A stretch of 16,877 nucleotides of DNA from Alphaproteobacteria bacterium (GCA_016869915.1 VGDA01000025.1:1-16877); one strand, 5' to 3'; counted from the stretch's first letter, positions 7,381 through 14,969 are shown. Notes: generated from the sequence alone by a model not told the origin. Translations and numbers: made by a program.

Positions 7381-8148
7381 ATGCCGGCGAGCTGCCTCTA
7401 CGCGGGCGAGGTGATGCACCGGAGGCTGCGCCCGTTCGGCCACCGCTTCGTCTACAGCGTCTTCTCGATCATGGTGGACATCGACGAGCTGCCGGAGCTC
7501 GGTCGTCGCCTGCGCCTCTTCGCGCATAACGGCCGCGGCGTCTTCTCGCTGCGCGACCGCGACCACGGGCCGCGCGACGGCTCTGCGCTGCGGCCCTGGG
7601 TGGAGAAGGCCTGCGCCGACGCCGGCGTCGACGTCGCGGGCGGCCGGATCTTCCTGCACTGCTTCCCGCGCGTGCTGGGCATCGGCTTCGATCCGCTCTC
7701 CACCTACTGGTGCCACGGGCCGGGCGGCGAGCTGCGCGCGATCCTCTACGAGGTGAAGAACACCTTCGGCGACCAGCACGGCTACCTCGTGCCGATCGCC
7801 GCCGCGCCCGCGCCGGGCGCCACGCTGCGCCACGCGCGCGACAAGGTCTTCCACGTCTCGCCCTTCATCGGCATGGCGGCGCGCTACGCGTTCCGCGTGC
7901 GGGTGCCGGAGGAGGAGCTCTTCATCGCGATCAACGAGAGCGGGCCCGACGGGCCCCTCCTCGTGGCCACGCATCGCGGCCGCCGCATGCCGCTCGACGA
8001 CGCGCGGCTGCTGCGCTGCTTCCTCGCGTATCCCTTCCTTACCCTCAAGGTCCTTGGGGGCATCCACTGGCAGGCCTTGAAACTCTGGCTGAAGGGCGCT
8101 CAATTCCACTCCAGACCTCAGCCGCCTGGCGCAGGAGTGAGCGCATGA
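7381..8148 (+). CDS. DUF1365 family protein (COG3496)
   Basis: A 255-residue protein with the conserved blocks of DUF1365. They are LYAGEVMHRRLRPFGHRFVY near the N-terminus, FDPLSTYWCH and EVKNTFGDQHGY in the middle, KVFHVSPFIGM, and THRGRRMPL followed by GGIHWQALKLWLKG near the C-terminus. The many conserved His, Asp and Asn residues look enzyme-like, but no reaction is established for the family. It recurs between a COG2907 flavoprotein and a CFA-like methyltransferase, as here, so a role in acyl-chain modification is likely. The ATG at 7381 follows GAGG (7372-7375), which overlaps the upstream stop. Its stop overlaps the next start as ATGA at 8145-8148, so translation is probably coupled. 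Confidence 0.9.
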   Translation: MPASCLYAGEVMHRRLRPFGHRFVYSVFSIMVDIDELPELGRRLRLFAHNGRGVFSLRDRDHGPRDGSALRPWVEKACADAGVDVAGGRIFLHCFPRVLGIGFDPLSTYWCHGPGGELRAILYEVKNTFGDQHGYLVPIAAAPAPGATLRHARDKVFHVSPFIGMAARYAFRVRVPEEELFIAINESGPDGPLLVATHRGRRMPLDDARLLRCFLAYPFLTLKVLGGIHWQALKLWLKGAQFHSRPQPPGAGVSA

Positions 8149-9359
8149 ACATGCTGGACCCGCGCGTTCCGGGGGCGACGAAGGGCCTGCCGCGCAGCCT
8201 GCGGATCCTTCTCGGCCTCGCCGCGCGCATCGACACGGGAAGCCTCGTCGTCCGCATCGGCGACGGGCGCGCCTATCGCGTCGCCGGGCCGCGGCCCGGC
8301 CCCGACGCGGAGATCGTCGTGCAGCGCCCGCGCATGGTCGCGCGCCTCGTCCTCGGCGGGTCGGTCGGGCTCGGCGCGTCCTACATCGACGGCGACTGGG
8401 ACACGCCAGACCTCGCCGCGCTTCTCACGCTGGCGGCCGCGAACGCCGACGCCTTCTCCGGCCTGCACATGGGCGCGCGCGCCGTCACCGCGCTGCGCCG
8501 GCTCTGGCACCGCCTCAACGACAACACGCGCCGCGGTTCGCGGCGCAACATCGCGCACCACTACGACCTCGGGAACGCGTTCTACGAGCGCTGGCTCGAT
8601 CCCTCGATGACCTATTCCTCCGCGGTCTTCGAGCGCGAGGACGACGACCTCCGCGCCGCGCAGGAGGCGAAGTACCGCCGCCTCGCGCGGATGATGGAGC
8701 TGGCGCCGGGGCAGCGCGTGCTCGAGATCGGCTGCGGCTGGGGCGGCTTCGCGGAGGTCGCGGCCAAGGAGTTCGGCGCGCGCGTCACCGCGATCACCGT
8801 CTCGCGCGAGCAGCTCGACTTCGCGCGGCGGCGCATCCAGCGCGAGGGGCTGGGCGAGCGCGTCGAGGCGCGCTTCATCGACTATCGCGACGTCGAGGGC
8901 AGGTTCGACCGCGTCGCCTCGATCGAGATGTTCGAGGCCGTGGGCGAGCGCCACTGGCCCGTCTATTTCGGCAAGGTGCGCGACGTGCTCGAGCCCGGCG
9001 GGCGCGCCGCGCTGCAGATCATCACCATCGCCGACCGCTGGTTCGAGGGCTATCGCCGCGGCGTCGACTACATCCAGCGCTACATCTTCCCCGGCGGCAT
9101 GCTGCCCTCGATGGAGGCGCTGCACCGGCAGTGGGACCGCGCCGGCCTCGCTCTCGACCGCGCGGAATTCCATGGCCAGCACTACGCGCGCACGCTCGCG
9201 GAGTGGAACCGGCGCTTCCAGGCCACGTGGCACGAGCTCGAGCCGATGGGCTTCGACCGCCGCTTCAAGCGCATGTGGGAGTTCTACCTCGCCTATTGCG
9301 AGGCGGGCTTCCGCACCGGCTCGACCGACGTCCTTCAGGCCGCGCTGGTGCGCCGCTAG
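8145..9359 (+). CDS. Cyclopropane-fatty-acyl-phospholipid synthase-like SAM methyltransferase, probably not a cyclopropanase
   Basis: A 404-residue member of the CFA synthase family (COG2230). The N-terminal substrate domain includes LGASYIDGDWDTPDL. The catalytic domain has HHYDLGN (138-144), the SAM motif EIGCGWGGF (194-202), MFEAVG (262-267) and YIFPGGMLPS (313-322). Aligned by eye to recalled E. coli Cfa, the bicarbonate-site Glu239 and Tyr317 are kept (E264, Y347) and Ile268 corresponds to I293. Cys139 is replaced by Ser (S159) and His266 by Gln (Q291). Bicarbonate acts as the base that closes the ring, so methyl transfer without ring closure is plausible, as in Rhodobacter UfaM-type enzymes. 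AGGAG (8133-8137) sits 7 nt before the ATG. An ATG at 8151 is an alternative start. Confidence 0.88.
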   Translation: MNMLDPRVPGATKGLPRSLRILLGLAARIDTGSLVVRIGDGRAYRVAGPRPGPDAEIVVQRPRMVARLVLGGSVGLGASYIDGDWDTPDLAALLTLAAANADAFSGLHMGARAVTALRRLWHRLNDNTRRGSRRNIAHHYDLGNAFYERWLDPSMTYSSAVFEREDDDLRAAQEAKYRRLARMMELAPGQRVLEIGCGWGGFAEVAAKEFGARVTAITVSREQLDFARRRIQREGLGERVEARFIDYRDVEGRFDRVASIEMFEAVGERHWPVYFGKVRDVLEPGGRAALQIITIADRWFEGYRRGVDYIQRYIFPGGMLPSMEALHRQWDRAGLALDRAEFHGQHYARTLAEWNRRFQATWHELEPMGFDRRFKRMWEFYLAYCEAGFRTGSTDVLQAALVRR

Positions 9360-9408
9360 CCCGGCGGCCCGCGCTGATCCGCCGCGCCGCGCGGCGCGAA
9401 CAAGGAGC

Positions 9409-10779
9409 GTGACCTCCACGCCCCGGGCGCCGGTTCCCGCGCGCATCCTCCTCGCCTATGGCGCCCCGGCGCTGCCCGCAGCGATGCTCGGCCTGCCGAT
9501 GCTCGTCTACCTGCCCGGCTTCTGGGCCGAGACGATGGGGCTCGGCCTGACCGCGACTGGCGCGATGCTGCTGCTCGCGCGGCTCTGGGACGGCGTCACC
9601 GATCCCGTGGTCGGGCATCTCAGCGACCGCACCCGCGGCCGCCTCGGCCGGCGCAAGCCCTGGCTCGCGGCCTCGCTGCCGCTGGTGCTGGCGGGCGCCT
9701 GGATGCTCTTCCGGCCACCGGAAGGCGCGGGCGCGGCGCACCTGCTGGGCTGGAGCTTCGTCCTCTATCTCGGCTGGACGATGATGCAGGTGCCGCACCA
9801 GGCCTGGGGTGCGGAACTCAGCGAGGACTACGCGGAACGCGCGCGCGTCGCGGCGTGGCGCGAGGGGTTCGCGCTCTGCGGCGTCATCCTCGCCGCGTCG
9901 CTCCCGGCGCTGCTGCCCGCGCTCGGCCTCGCCGGCGCGCGGGACGGCGCGGCTGCCGCGCTCGCCATGCTGGCGGTGCTGACCTGCCTCCTCCTGCCGC
10001 CCGCCGGCATCGCCATGCTCGCGCTGGTGCCCGAGCCGCCGCCGCTGCGCGCGGCCGCCCAGGGCTGGCGCGCGGGCTGGGCGCTGCTGGCCGCCAACCG
10101 CCCGTTCCGGCGCCTGCTCGGCGCGTGGTTCCTCAACGGCATCGCCAACGGCCTGCCCTCGACGCTGTTCCTGCTCTTCGTCGCCCACCGGCTGGACCTC
10201 GCGGCGCTGCAGGGCCCGTTCCTGCTCGCCTATTTCCTCGCCGGCCTCGCCGGGGTGCCGCTGGCGCTGGCGCTTGCCCGGCGCCTCGGCAAGCACCGCG
10301 CCTGGTGCGTGGCGATGATCGCCAACTGCGTCGCCTTCGCCCCGGCGCCGCTGCTTGAGCCCGGCGCTACCTGGAGCTTCGCCGCGATCTGCGTGGCGAC
10401 CGGCCTCTGCCTCGGCGCCGACCTCGCGCTGCCGCCGGCGATCCAGGCCGATGTCGTCGACGAGGACAGCGCCGCGGGCGGCGAGGGCCGGGCCGGGCTC
10501 TATTTCGCGCTCTGGGGCATGGCGACGAAGCTGGCGCTGGCGCTCGCGGTCGGCATCGCCTTCCCGCTGCTCGACCTCGCGGGCTTCGTGCCCGGCGGGG
10601 CGGGCGGGGGAGGCGCCGCGACGGGCGCCTTCGCGCTGGCCGCGCTCTACGCCTGGTTCCCGGTCGCGCTGAAGCTCGCGGCGATCGCGGCGATGTGGCG
10701 CTTCCCGATCGACGCGGCGCGACAGGCGCGGCTGCGCGAGGTGATCCGATCGCGCGCGGCGGACGAACAAGGGTCATGA
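9409..10779 (+). CDS. MFS transporter of the GPH (MelB-like) family
   Basis: A 456-residue, largely hydrophobic protein with about a dozen predicted membrane spans. The signature DGVTDPVVGHLSDRTRGRLG begins at residue 61 and continues into RRKP, matching the D-P...SDRT...GRRKP loop between helices 2 and 3 of the glycoside-pentoside-hexuronide cation symporters (COG2211). The substrate is unknown. A transporter of this kind follows the CFA-like gene in related light-response clusters, so lipid or lipid-precursor movement is as plausible as sugar transport. The GTG at 9409 is the only in-frame start between the previous stop (9359) and the first helix. AAGGAG at 9402-9407 is unusually close to it, so the start is less certain than the gene. 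The stop overlaps the next start as ATGA (10776-10779). Confidence 0.85.
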   Translation: MTSTPRAPVPARILLAYGAPALPAAMLGLPMLVYLPGFWAETMGLGLTATGAMLLLARLWDGVTDPVVGHLSDRTRGRLGRRKPWLAASLPLVLAGAWMLFRPPEGAGAAHLLGWSFVLYLGWTMMQVPHQAWGAELSEDYAERARVAAWREGFALCGVILAASLPALLPALGLAGARDGAAAALAMLAVLTCLLLPPAGIAMLALVPEPPPLRAAAQGWRAGWALLAANRPFRRLLGAWFLNGIANGLPSTLFLLFVAHRLDLAALQGPFLLAYFLAGLAGVPLALALARRLGKHRAWCVAMIANCVAFAPAPLLEPGATWSFAAICVATGLCLGADLALPPAIQADVVDEDSAAGGEGRAGLYFALWGMATKLALALAVGIAFPLLDLAGFVPGGAGGGGAATGAFALAALYAWFPVALKLAAIAAMWRFPIDAARQARLREVIRSRAADEQGS

Positions 10780-11357
10780 AGACGCTACGCGCGGCCGCGT
10801 TCCTGCTGGCCGCCCTCGCCATCGGTGGGTGCCAGGACATGCGCATCGAGGATTTCGTGGGCCGGGAGCCCAGGCTCGACCTCTACGAGTATTTCGACGG
10901 GCGCACCCGCGCCTGGGGGATGTTCGAGGACAGGTTCGGCCGCGTGCGGCGCGAATTCACCGTCGACATCGCGGGGCGGCGCGAGGGCGCGGACGGCTTC
11001 GTGCTCGAGGAGGACTTCGTCTACTCCGATGGCGAGCGCGAGCGCCGGGTCTGGCGCCTGCGCCGCACGGCGCCGGGCGCCTACGAGGGGCGCGCGGACG
11101 ACGTCGTCGGCGTGGCGCAGGGCCGCGTCGCCGGCAACGCGCTCAACTGGCGCTACGTGCTGGCGCTCAAGGTCGGCGAGTCGACCTGGAACGTCGACTT
11201 CGACGACTGGATGTTCCTGCAGCCGGGTGGCGTGATGCTCAACCGCGCGCGCGTGTCGAAGTTCGGCATCGCGATCGGCGAGGTGACGCTCAGCTTCAGC
11301 CGCGGCGGCGCCGCGCGCGCGGCCGGGTCCGCGGACTACGCCGAAGCCGCGCAGTGA
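10776..11357 (+). CDS. DUF3833 family lipoprotein
   Basis: A 193-residue predicted lipoprotein. A charged start (MKTLR) and hydrophobic stretch lead to a lipobox ending IGGC, with the lipidated cysteine at residue 19. The +2 residue is Gln, not Asp, so outer-membrane sorting is likely. The mature part matches DUF3833: DLYEYFDGRTRAWGMFEDRF, a LEEDFVYSDGE-type segment and NVDFDDWMFLQPGGVMLNRA. The calycin-like beta-rich look suggests binding of a hydrophobic ligand, but no function is established. It ends the plus-strand run and sits with a CFA-like enzyme, an FAD enzyme and a transporter, a grouping known from singlet-oxygen and light regulons. Its stop is 12 nt from the convergent pxpC stop, with no clear terminator between them. 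Confidence 0.88.
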   Translation: MKTLRAAAFLLAALAIGGCQDMRIEDFVGREPRLDLYEYFDGRTRAWGMFEDRFGRVRREFTVDIAGRREGADGFVLEEDFVYSDGERERRVWRLRRTAPGAYEGRADDVVGVAQGRVAGNALNWRYVLALKVGESTWNVDFDDWMFLQPGGVMLNRARVSKFGIAIGEVTLSFSRGGAARAAGSADYAEAAQ

Positions 11358-11369
11358 CCGCCGGCGCCG

Positions 11370-12383
11370 TCAGGCGTCGGGCCCCACGACTCCGTCGATC
11401 AGGTTGGCCGAGAGCAGCGCCTCGCTCGTGAGGCTGTTGGAGTCGCGCAGCACCGGTCGCAGAGCCGCGGGCAAGGCGCGCATCGCCTCGACCTGGCGCG
11501 CGAGCAGCGCGCGGGCCTCCGCCACTCCGACCGCCGCGAAGCGCAGCCTGTCGCCGGGCTTCATCTGCGCGAGGCTCGGCAGCGAGGCGGTCGCGGTGGT
11601 CGCGATCTTCGGGTAGCCGCCGGTCGTCTGCCGGTCCGCCATCAGCACGATCGGCTTGCGCGTGCCGGGGACCTGTATCGATCCGGTGAGGACCGTGTCC
11701 GAGATCGTGTTGAAGCCGTCGCGATGCTCGATCTCGGGCCCGTCGAGCCGGTAGCCCATGCGGTCGGCCTCGGCGGTCACGGCGTATTCGCCCGCGAGGA
11801 AGGTCGCGATGCCCTCGGCGGTGAAGCGGTCGTCCTGCGGCCCGAGCACGACGCGGATCGCGCCATCGAGATAGGGAAGCGCGGCCGGGTCGAGCGCCAC
11901 GTCGGCGCCGGCCGGCGCCTTGTCCCGCGCGAGGGGCAGGCGGTCGCCGGCGCGCAGCGGCCCGCCGCCGAGGCCGGAGCGCACATGGGTCGAGCGGCTG
12001 CCGAGCTCGAGGGGCGTCGCGAAGCCGCCCGCGACGGCGAGGTAGCCGCGCGCGCCGCGCCTGAGCGCGCCGACCTGCAGCTTCTCGCCGCGCCGGAGGA
12101 CGAAGCTGCGCCAGGACGCGACCGCCGCGCCCGCGACCGTCAGCGGGACGTCGCCGGCCACCGCGATGCGCGCGCCATCGGCGTCGAGCTCGAGCGTGTC
12201 GCCCGCCAGCGTGAACTCGATCGCCGCCTCGCCCGGCGGGTTGCCGACGAGCAGGTTCGCCGCCGCGAGCGCGATCATGTCCATCGCGCCGGCCGGCGTG
12301 ACGCCGTTGCGCAGGTGCCCCCAGCGCCCGGAATCCTGGAGCGTCGAGAGCGGGCCGGGGGCGGCGACCACCAGCGCGCTCAT
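11370..12383 (-). CDS. pxpC: 5-oxoprolinase subunit C (biotin-dependent carboxyltransferase-like, AHS2/KipA)
   Basis: A 337-residue AHS2-domain protein. Its N-terminus has the family signature GPLSTLQDSGRWGHLRNGVT, followed by PAGAMDMIALAAANLLVGN. Later blocks are GYLAVAGGF, the FNTISDTVLTGSIQVPG segment, and QTTGGYPKIATT, which is strongly conserved in PxpC/KipA. With PxpA and PxpB it forms the ATP-dependent 5-oxoprolinase that opens 5-oxo-L-proline, a damage product of glutamine and glutathione metabolism, to L-glutamate. Older annotation calls the family an allophanate hydrolase subunit 2 or KipI antagonist; the neighbouring pxpA and pxpB favour 5-oxoprolinase. The start overlaps the pxpB stop by 4 nt (ATGA, 12380-12383), implying a cotranslated pair. 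Confidence 0.93.
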   Translation of the reverse strand: MSALVVAAPGPLSTLQDSGRWGHLRNGVTPAGAMDMIALAAANLLVGNPPGEAAIEFTLAGDTLELDADGARIAVAGDVPLTVAGAAVASWRSFVLRRGEKLQVGALRRGARGYLAVAGGFATPLELGSRSTHVRSGLGGGPLRAGDRLPLARDKAPAGADVALDPAALPYLDGAIRVVLGPQDDRFTAEGIATFLAGEYAVTAEADRMGYRLDGPEIEHRDGFNTISDTVLTGSIQVPGTRKPIVLMADRQTTGGYPKIATTATASLPSLAQMKPGDRLRFAAVGVAEARALLARQVEAMRALPAALRPVLRDSNSLTSEALLSANLIDGVVGPDA

Positions 12384-13099
12384 CCCTCGGGCTCCAGGAT
12401 CGTCTCGCCGCGCTCGGCAAGCGCGTCTAGGCGCTCGAAGCGTGCGGCGTCGATCGGCTCGAAGGCGACGCGCTCGCCGGGCTGGACGAGGAACGGCTCG
12501 GCGCGCCGCATGTCGAAGAGGCGCACCGGCGTGCGGCCCAGCATGTGCCAGCCCGAGGGCGCGGCGATCGACTGCACCGCCGCCTGCTGGCCGCCGATCG
12601 CGACCATGCCCGCCGGCGTGCGCAGCCGCGGGTTCGTGCGGCGCGAGATGTGCAGCCTCGGGTCGAGGCCGCCGAGATAGGCGTAACCCGGCACGAAGCC
12701 GATCATGTAGACGTGGTACGTCGTGCCGCTGTGGAGCTTCACGACCTCCGCGGCCGTCATGCCCTTCTCGCGCGCCACGTGCTCCAGGTCCTCGCCATGC
12801 GCGCCGCCATAGGCGACGGGGATGCGCCAGAGCCTGCCGGGCTTCGCCTCGCCGCTCGCCGCAGCTGCCATGGCGCGCAGCCTGTCCTCGAGCCCCGCCG
12901 CGTCGGCGTGGAGCGGGTCGAAGCGCACGAAGAGCGTGCGGTAGGTCGGCAGCGTCTCCAGCACGCCGTCGATCCGCGCCGCGACCACCGCGCGGTCGAG
13001 ATCGAGCACGCGCGCGCTGACCGCCGGGTCGATGCGGTCCTCGAACTCGACGACGAGGCCGCTGTCGCCGGCGGCCCTGATGCGGAACCCGGCGGTCAC
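12380..13099 (-). CDS. pxpB: 5-oxoprolinase subunit B (AHS1/KipI domain)
   Basis: A 239-residue AHS1-domain protein. Residues 11-19 (GDSGLVVEF) are the typical opening. IPVAYGG lies at 93-99, the core motif YMIGFVPGYAYLGGLDPRL at 131-149, and TPAGMVAIGGQQAAV followed by PSGWHMLGRTP at 161-191. These match PxpB, which pairs with PxpC and needs PxpA for 5-oxoprolinase activity. Residues preceding the GTG in this frame do not look like the family and lie within the upstream gene, so GTG at 13099 is the start. It overlaps the SMP-30 stop (GTGA, 13096-13099). Gene order is SMP-30, pxpB, pxpC with 4-nt overlaps at both joints. Confidence 0.92.
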   Translation of the reverse strand: MTAGFRIRAAGDSGLVVEFEDRIDPAVSARVLDLDRAVVAARIDGVLETLPTYRTLFVRFDPLHADAAGLEDRLRAMAAAASGEAKPGRLWRIPVAYGGAHGEDLEHVAREKGMTAAEVVKLHSGTTYHVYMIGFVPGYAYLGGLDPRLHISRRTNPRLRTPAGMVAIGGQQAAVQSIAAPSGWHMLGRTPVRLFDMRRAEPFLVQPGERVAFEPIDAARFERLDALAERGETILEPEG

Positions 13100-14028
13100 G
13101 CGCGTAGGTTGAGCCAGTGCAGCGGCAGGCCGGGCCGCGGCCAGTCCATCGCGACGAGGCGGCCGGAATTGGAAAGCGTCACGAATGCGGTGCCCAGCGC
13201 CGGCCCGCCGAAGCAGATGTTCGTGGTGTGCAGGTCGTCGGTCTCGACCTGCTCGACCACGCGCCCGTCGGGCGCGATGACGGTGATGCATGGCGTCGCG
13301 AGCGTCGCGACGCAGACATTGCCGCAGGCCTCGACCGCGAGGGAGTCGAAGCGCTGGTAGCGGTGCATGCCGGCGACGAAGCGCCCGCCATGCGGGCTCG
13401 GCCAGGGCGCGCGGCCGATCTCTCCGGGGCCGACGATGTCGAAGGCCCAGAGGCGGCCGCCCTCCGTCTCGGCGACGTAGAGGGTGCGGTCGTCGGGCGA
13501 CAGGCCGATGCCGTTGGGCGTCAGAATGGGATGCACGACCTCGCGCACCAGGCTGCCGTCGGCGCGCGCGTAGTATACCCCGCCCTGGTCGCGGTCGCGC
13601 GCGCGGGCCTTGCCGAGGTCGGTGAACCAGAACCCGCCCTCGCCGTCGAAGACGATGTCGTTGGGGCCGCGCAGGGGACCCATGTCGGTGGACGTATAGA
13701 GCGTCTCGACGCGCCCGGTCTCCGGATCGACGCGCTCGATGCGCCCGCCCGAGTAGTCCGCCGCCTGGAAGCGCGGGCGCAACCCGTGGTCGGGATCGTC
13801 GATCCACTCGAAGCCGCCGTTGTTGCAGACGTAGATCATGCCGTCGGGGCCCATGGCCGCGCCATTGGGCCCGCCGGGCATGCGCGCGACGAGCAGCTTC
13901 CTGCCATCGGGCATGACGCGCGTCAGGCGCTCGCCGGCGATCTCGACCAGGACGACGGAGCCGTCGGGCATCGCGATCGGCCCCTCGGGGAAGCGCAGCC
14001 CGTCCGTGATCTCGCGCATGCCTGCCAT
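13096..14028 (-). CDS. SMP-30/gluconolactonase/LRE family protein
   Basis: A 310-residue six-bladed beta-propeller hydrolase. The expected divalent-metal ligands are visible: E15 in FPEGP, N123 in GPNDIVFDG, N172 in TPNGIGLSPDD and D228 in FDSLAVEACG. Blade-like repeats such as GRIERVDPETGRVETLY and GRLWAFDIVGPGEIG run between them. Members hydrolyse sugar lactones, aldonolactones or organophosphate esters. The substrate here is unknown, and its place at the head of a pxpB-pxpC operon suggests a cyclic ester or amide related to 5-oxoproline use. The ATG at 14028 is set by AGGAGG (14034-14039) with 5-nt spacing. A longer frame to 14139 would run through the intergenic region and lacks family resemblance. 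No signal peptide is seen, so it is probably cytoplasmic. Confidence 0.9.
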   Translation of the reverse strand: MAGMREITDGLRFPEGPIAMPDGSVVLVEIAGERLTRVMPDGRKLLVARMPGGPNGAAMGPDGMIYVCNNGGFEWIDDPDHGLRPRFQAADYSGGRIERVDPETGRVETLYTSTDMGPLRGPNDIVFDGEGGFWFTDLGKARARDRDQGGVYYARADGSLVREVVHPILTPNGIGLSPDDRTLYVAETEGGRLWAFDIVGPGEIGRAPWPSPHGGRFVAGMHRYQRFDSLAVEACGNVCVATLATPCITVIAPDGRVVEQVETDDLHTTNICFGGPALGTAFVTLSNSGRLVAMDWPRPGLPLHWLNLRA

Positions 14029-14033
14029 TCCAG

Positions 14034-14039
14034 CCTCCT
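14034..14039 (-). promoter_or_regulatory. Strong Shine-Dalgarno (AGGAGG) for the SMP-30 gene
   Basis: The minus strand reads AGGAGG then CTGGA then ATG. This is the most canonical ribosome-binding site in the window, and it fixes the start at 14028 rather than the upstream in-frame ATG at 14139. Confidence 0.8.
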
Positions 14040-14047
14040 GCCTCGGC

Positions 14048-14061
14048 GCCGCGATCCTAGC
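14048..14061 (-). promoter_or_regulatory. Candidate -10 promoter (TAGGAT) for SMP-30-pxpB-pxpC
   Basis: The minus strand reads GCTAGGATCGCGGC, with TAGGAT at 14059-14054. It matches 12 of 14 positions of the element upstream of pxpA. Unlike the pdeM element, it leaves about 25 nt for a leader containing AGGAGG. No clear -35 box is visible. Confidence 0.45.
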
Positions 14062-14116
14062 GCGGCCGCTCGCCCGGTGTCGCGAAGCGATCGATGGCGC
14101 GCGGCGCCGATACTTG

Positions 14117-14130
14117 GCTAGGCTCGCGCC
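14117..14130 (+). promoter_or_regulatory. Candidate -10 promoter (TAGGCT) for pxpA
   Basis: GCTAGGCTCGCGCC contains TAGGCT at 14119-14124. Its first 13 bases are identical to the element upstream of pdeM. The leader to the ATG at 14154 is about 25-30 nt and contains GGGAGAGG. It lies in the 125-nt divergent region (14029-14153) opposite the SMP-30 promoter candidate, with about 57 nt between the two elements. Confidence 0.45.
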
Positions 14131-14153
14131 GGTCATCAACCGGGAGAGGCGAC

Positions 14154-14924
14154 ATGGCGCGCGTGGACCTGAACTGCGACATGGGCGAGAGCTGGGGCGC
14201 CTACACGATGGGCGACGACGCGGCGATGCTGGACATCGTCACCTCCGCCAACGTCGCATGCGGCTTCCATGGCGGCGACCCGCTGGTCATGCACCGGACG
14301 CTCGCGCTCGCGCGCGCCAAGGGCGTCAATGTCGGCGCGCACCCGAGCTACCTTGATCCCTGGGGCTTCGGCCGCCGCCGCTTCGTCGGCGAGGATCCCG
14401 CCGACATCGAGAAGATGATCGTCTACCAGGTCGGCGCGATCGCGCAGATGGCGCGCCATGTCGGCCATCGCATCGCGCACGTGAAGCCGCACGGCACGCT
14501 CGGCAACGCCGCGCAGGAGGACGACGCGCTCGCCGACGCGATCGCGCGCACCGTGCGTGCGATCGATTCCGGCCTCGTCCTGATGGTGATGCCCGGCGGC
14601 AGCCTCGAGCGCGCCGGCGAGAAGGCCGGTCTGCGCATCGCGCGGGAGGTCTTCGCCGACCGCGCCTACGACGACCGCGGCATGCTGGTCAGCCGCAAGG
14701 TCGCGGGCGCCGTGATCCATGACGCCCAGCTCGCCGCGCGCAACGTGCTTCGCATGGTGGAGGAGGGCGCGGTGATCTCCGTCACCGGCAAGCGCGTGCC
14801 GGTCTCCGTCGACACGATCTGCGTGCATGGCGACAACCCCGCCGCGGTGGCGATGGCGTCCGAAGTGCGTACCACGCTTGAACGGGCCGGCGTCGATGTC
14901 CGGCCGCTGATCGCGGTGGCATGA
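14154..14924 (+). CDS. pxpA: 5-oxoprolinase subunit A (LamB/YcsF family)
   Basis: A 256-residue LamB/YcsF protein. The N-terminal signature DLNCDMGESWG is at residues 5-15, SANVACGFHGGDP at 31-43, and GAHPSYLDPWGFGRR follows. Further family blocks are HVKPHGTLGN, the MPGGSLERAGEKAGL segment, EVFADRAYDDRGMLVSRK, and the C-terminal TICVHGDNPAA. PxpA is the third component of ATP-dependent 5-oxoprolinase (5-oxo-L-proline to L-glutamate). In many genomes pxpA, pxpB and pxpC are collinear; here pxpA is divergent from the SMP-30-pxpB-pxpC operon and could be controlled through the shared 125-nt region. GGGAGAGG just upstream supports ATG 14154 over an in-frame ATG at 14094 whose extra residues look non-coding. 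Confidence 0.94.
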   Translation: MARVDLNCDMGESWGAYTMGDDAAMLDIVTSANVACGFHGGDPLVMHRTLALARAKGVNVGAHPSYLDPWGFGRRRFVGEDPADIEKMIVYQVGAIAQMARHVGHRIAHVKPHGTLGNAAQEDDALADAIARTVRAIDSGLVLMVMPGGSLERAGEKAGLRIAREVFADRAYDDRGMLVSRKVAGAVIHDAQLAARNVLRMVEEGAVISVTGKRVPVSVDTICVHGDNPAAVAMASEVRTTLERAGVDVRPLIAVA

Positions 14925-14969
14925 TCCCCGCGCCCGCCATGCCGATGGCGGGCGCCGGACACGGGGATC
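14923..14969 (+). terminator. Long bulged hairpin at the pxpA stop; terminator or translational switch
   Basis: GATCCCC (14923-14929) pairs with GGGGATC (14963-14969), and GCGCCCGCCAT (14930-14940) pairs with ATGGCGGGCGC (14945-14955) around a 4-nt loop GCCG. Only a 7-nt bulge (14956-14962) interrupts 18 perfect pairs. No T-run follows, so it is not a classic intrinsic terminator. The 3' arm holds GGGGA, the only ribosome-binding candidate for the small ORF that follows. Confidence 0.6.

Noticed and set aside
8118..9446. Minus-strand open frame of 442 codons opposite the CFA-like gene
   Set aside because: It is a shadow frame with biased composition, and the plus strand is clearly coding.
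11358..11369. Possible bidirectional terminator between the DUF3833 gene and pxpC
   Set aside because: The gap is 12 nt, and I could not find a convincing stem or T-run there or at its edges.
11724..12680. Plus-strand open frame of 318 codons across pxpC and pxpB
   Set aside because: It spans two well-supported genes on the other strand and shows no family motif.
13100..13807. N-terminal extension of PxpB by about 236 codons upstream of the GTG at 13099
   Set aside because: The extra residues are an out-of-frame reading of the SMP-30 gene. The AHS1 domain begins right after the GTG.
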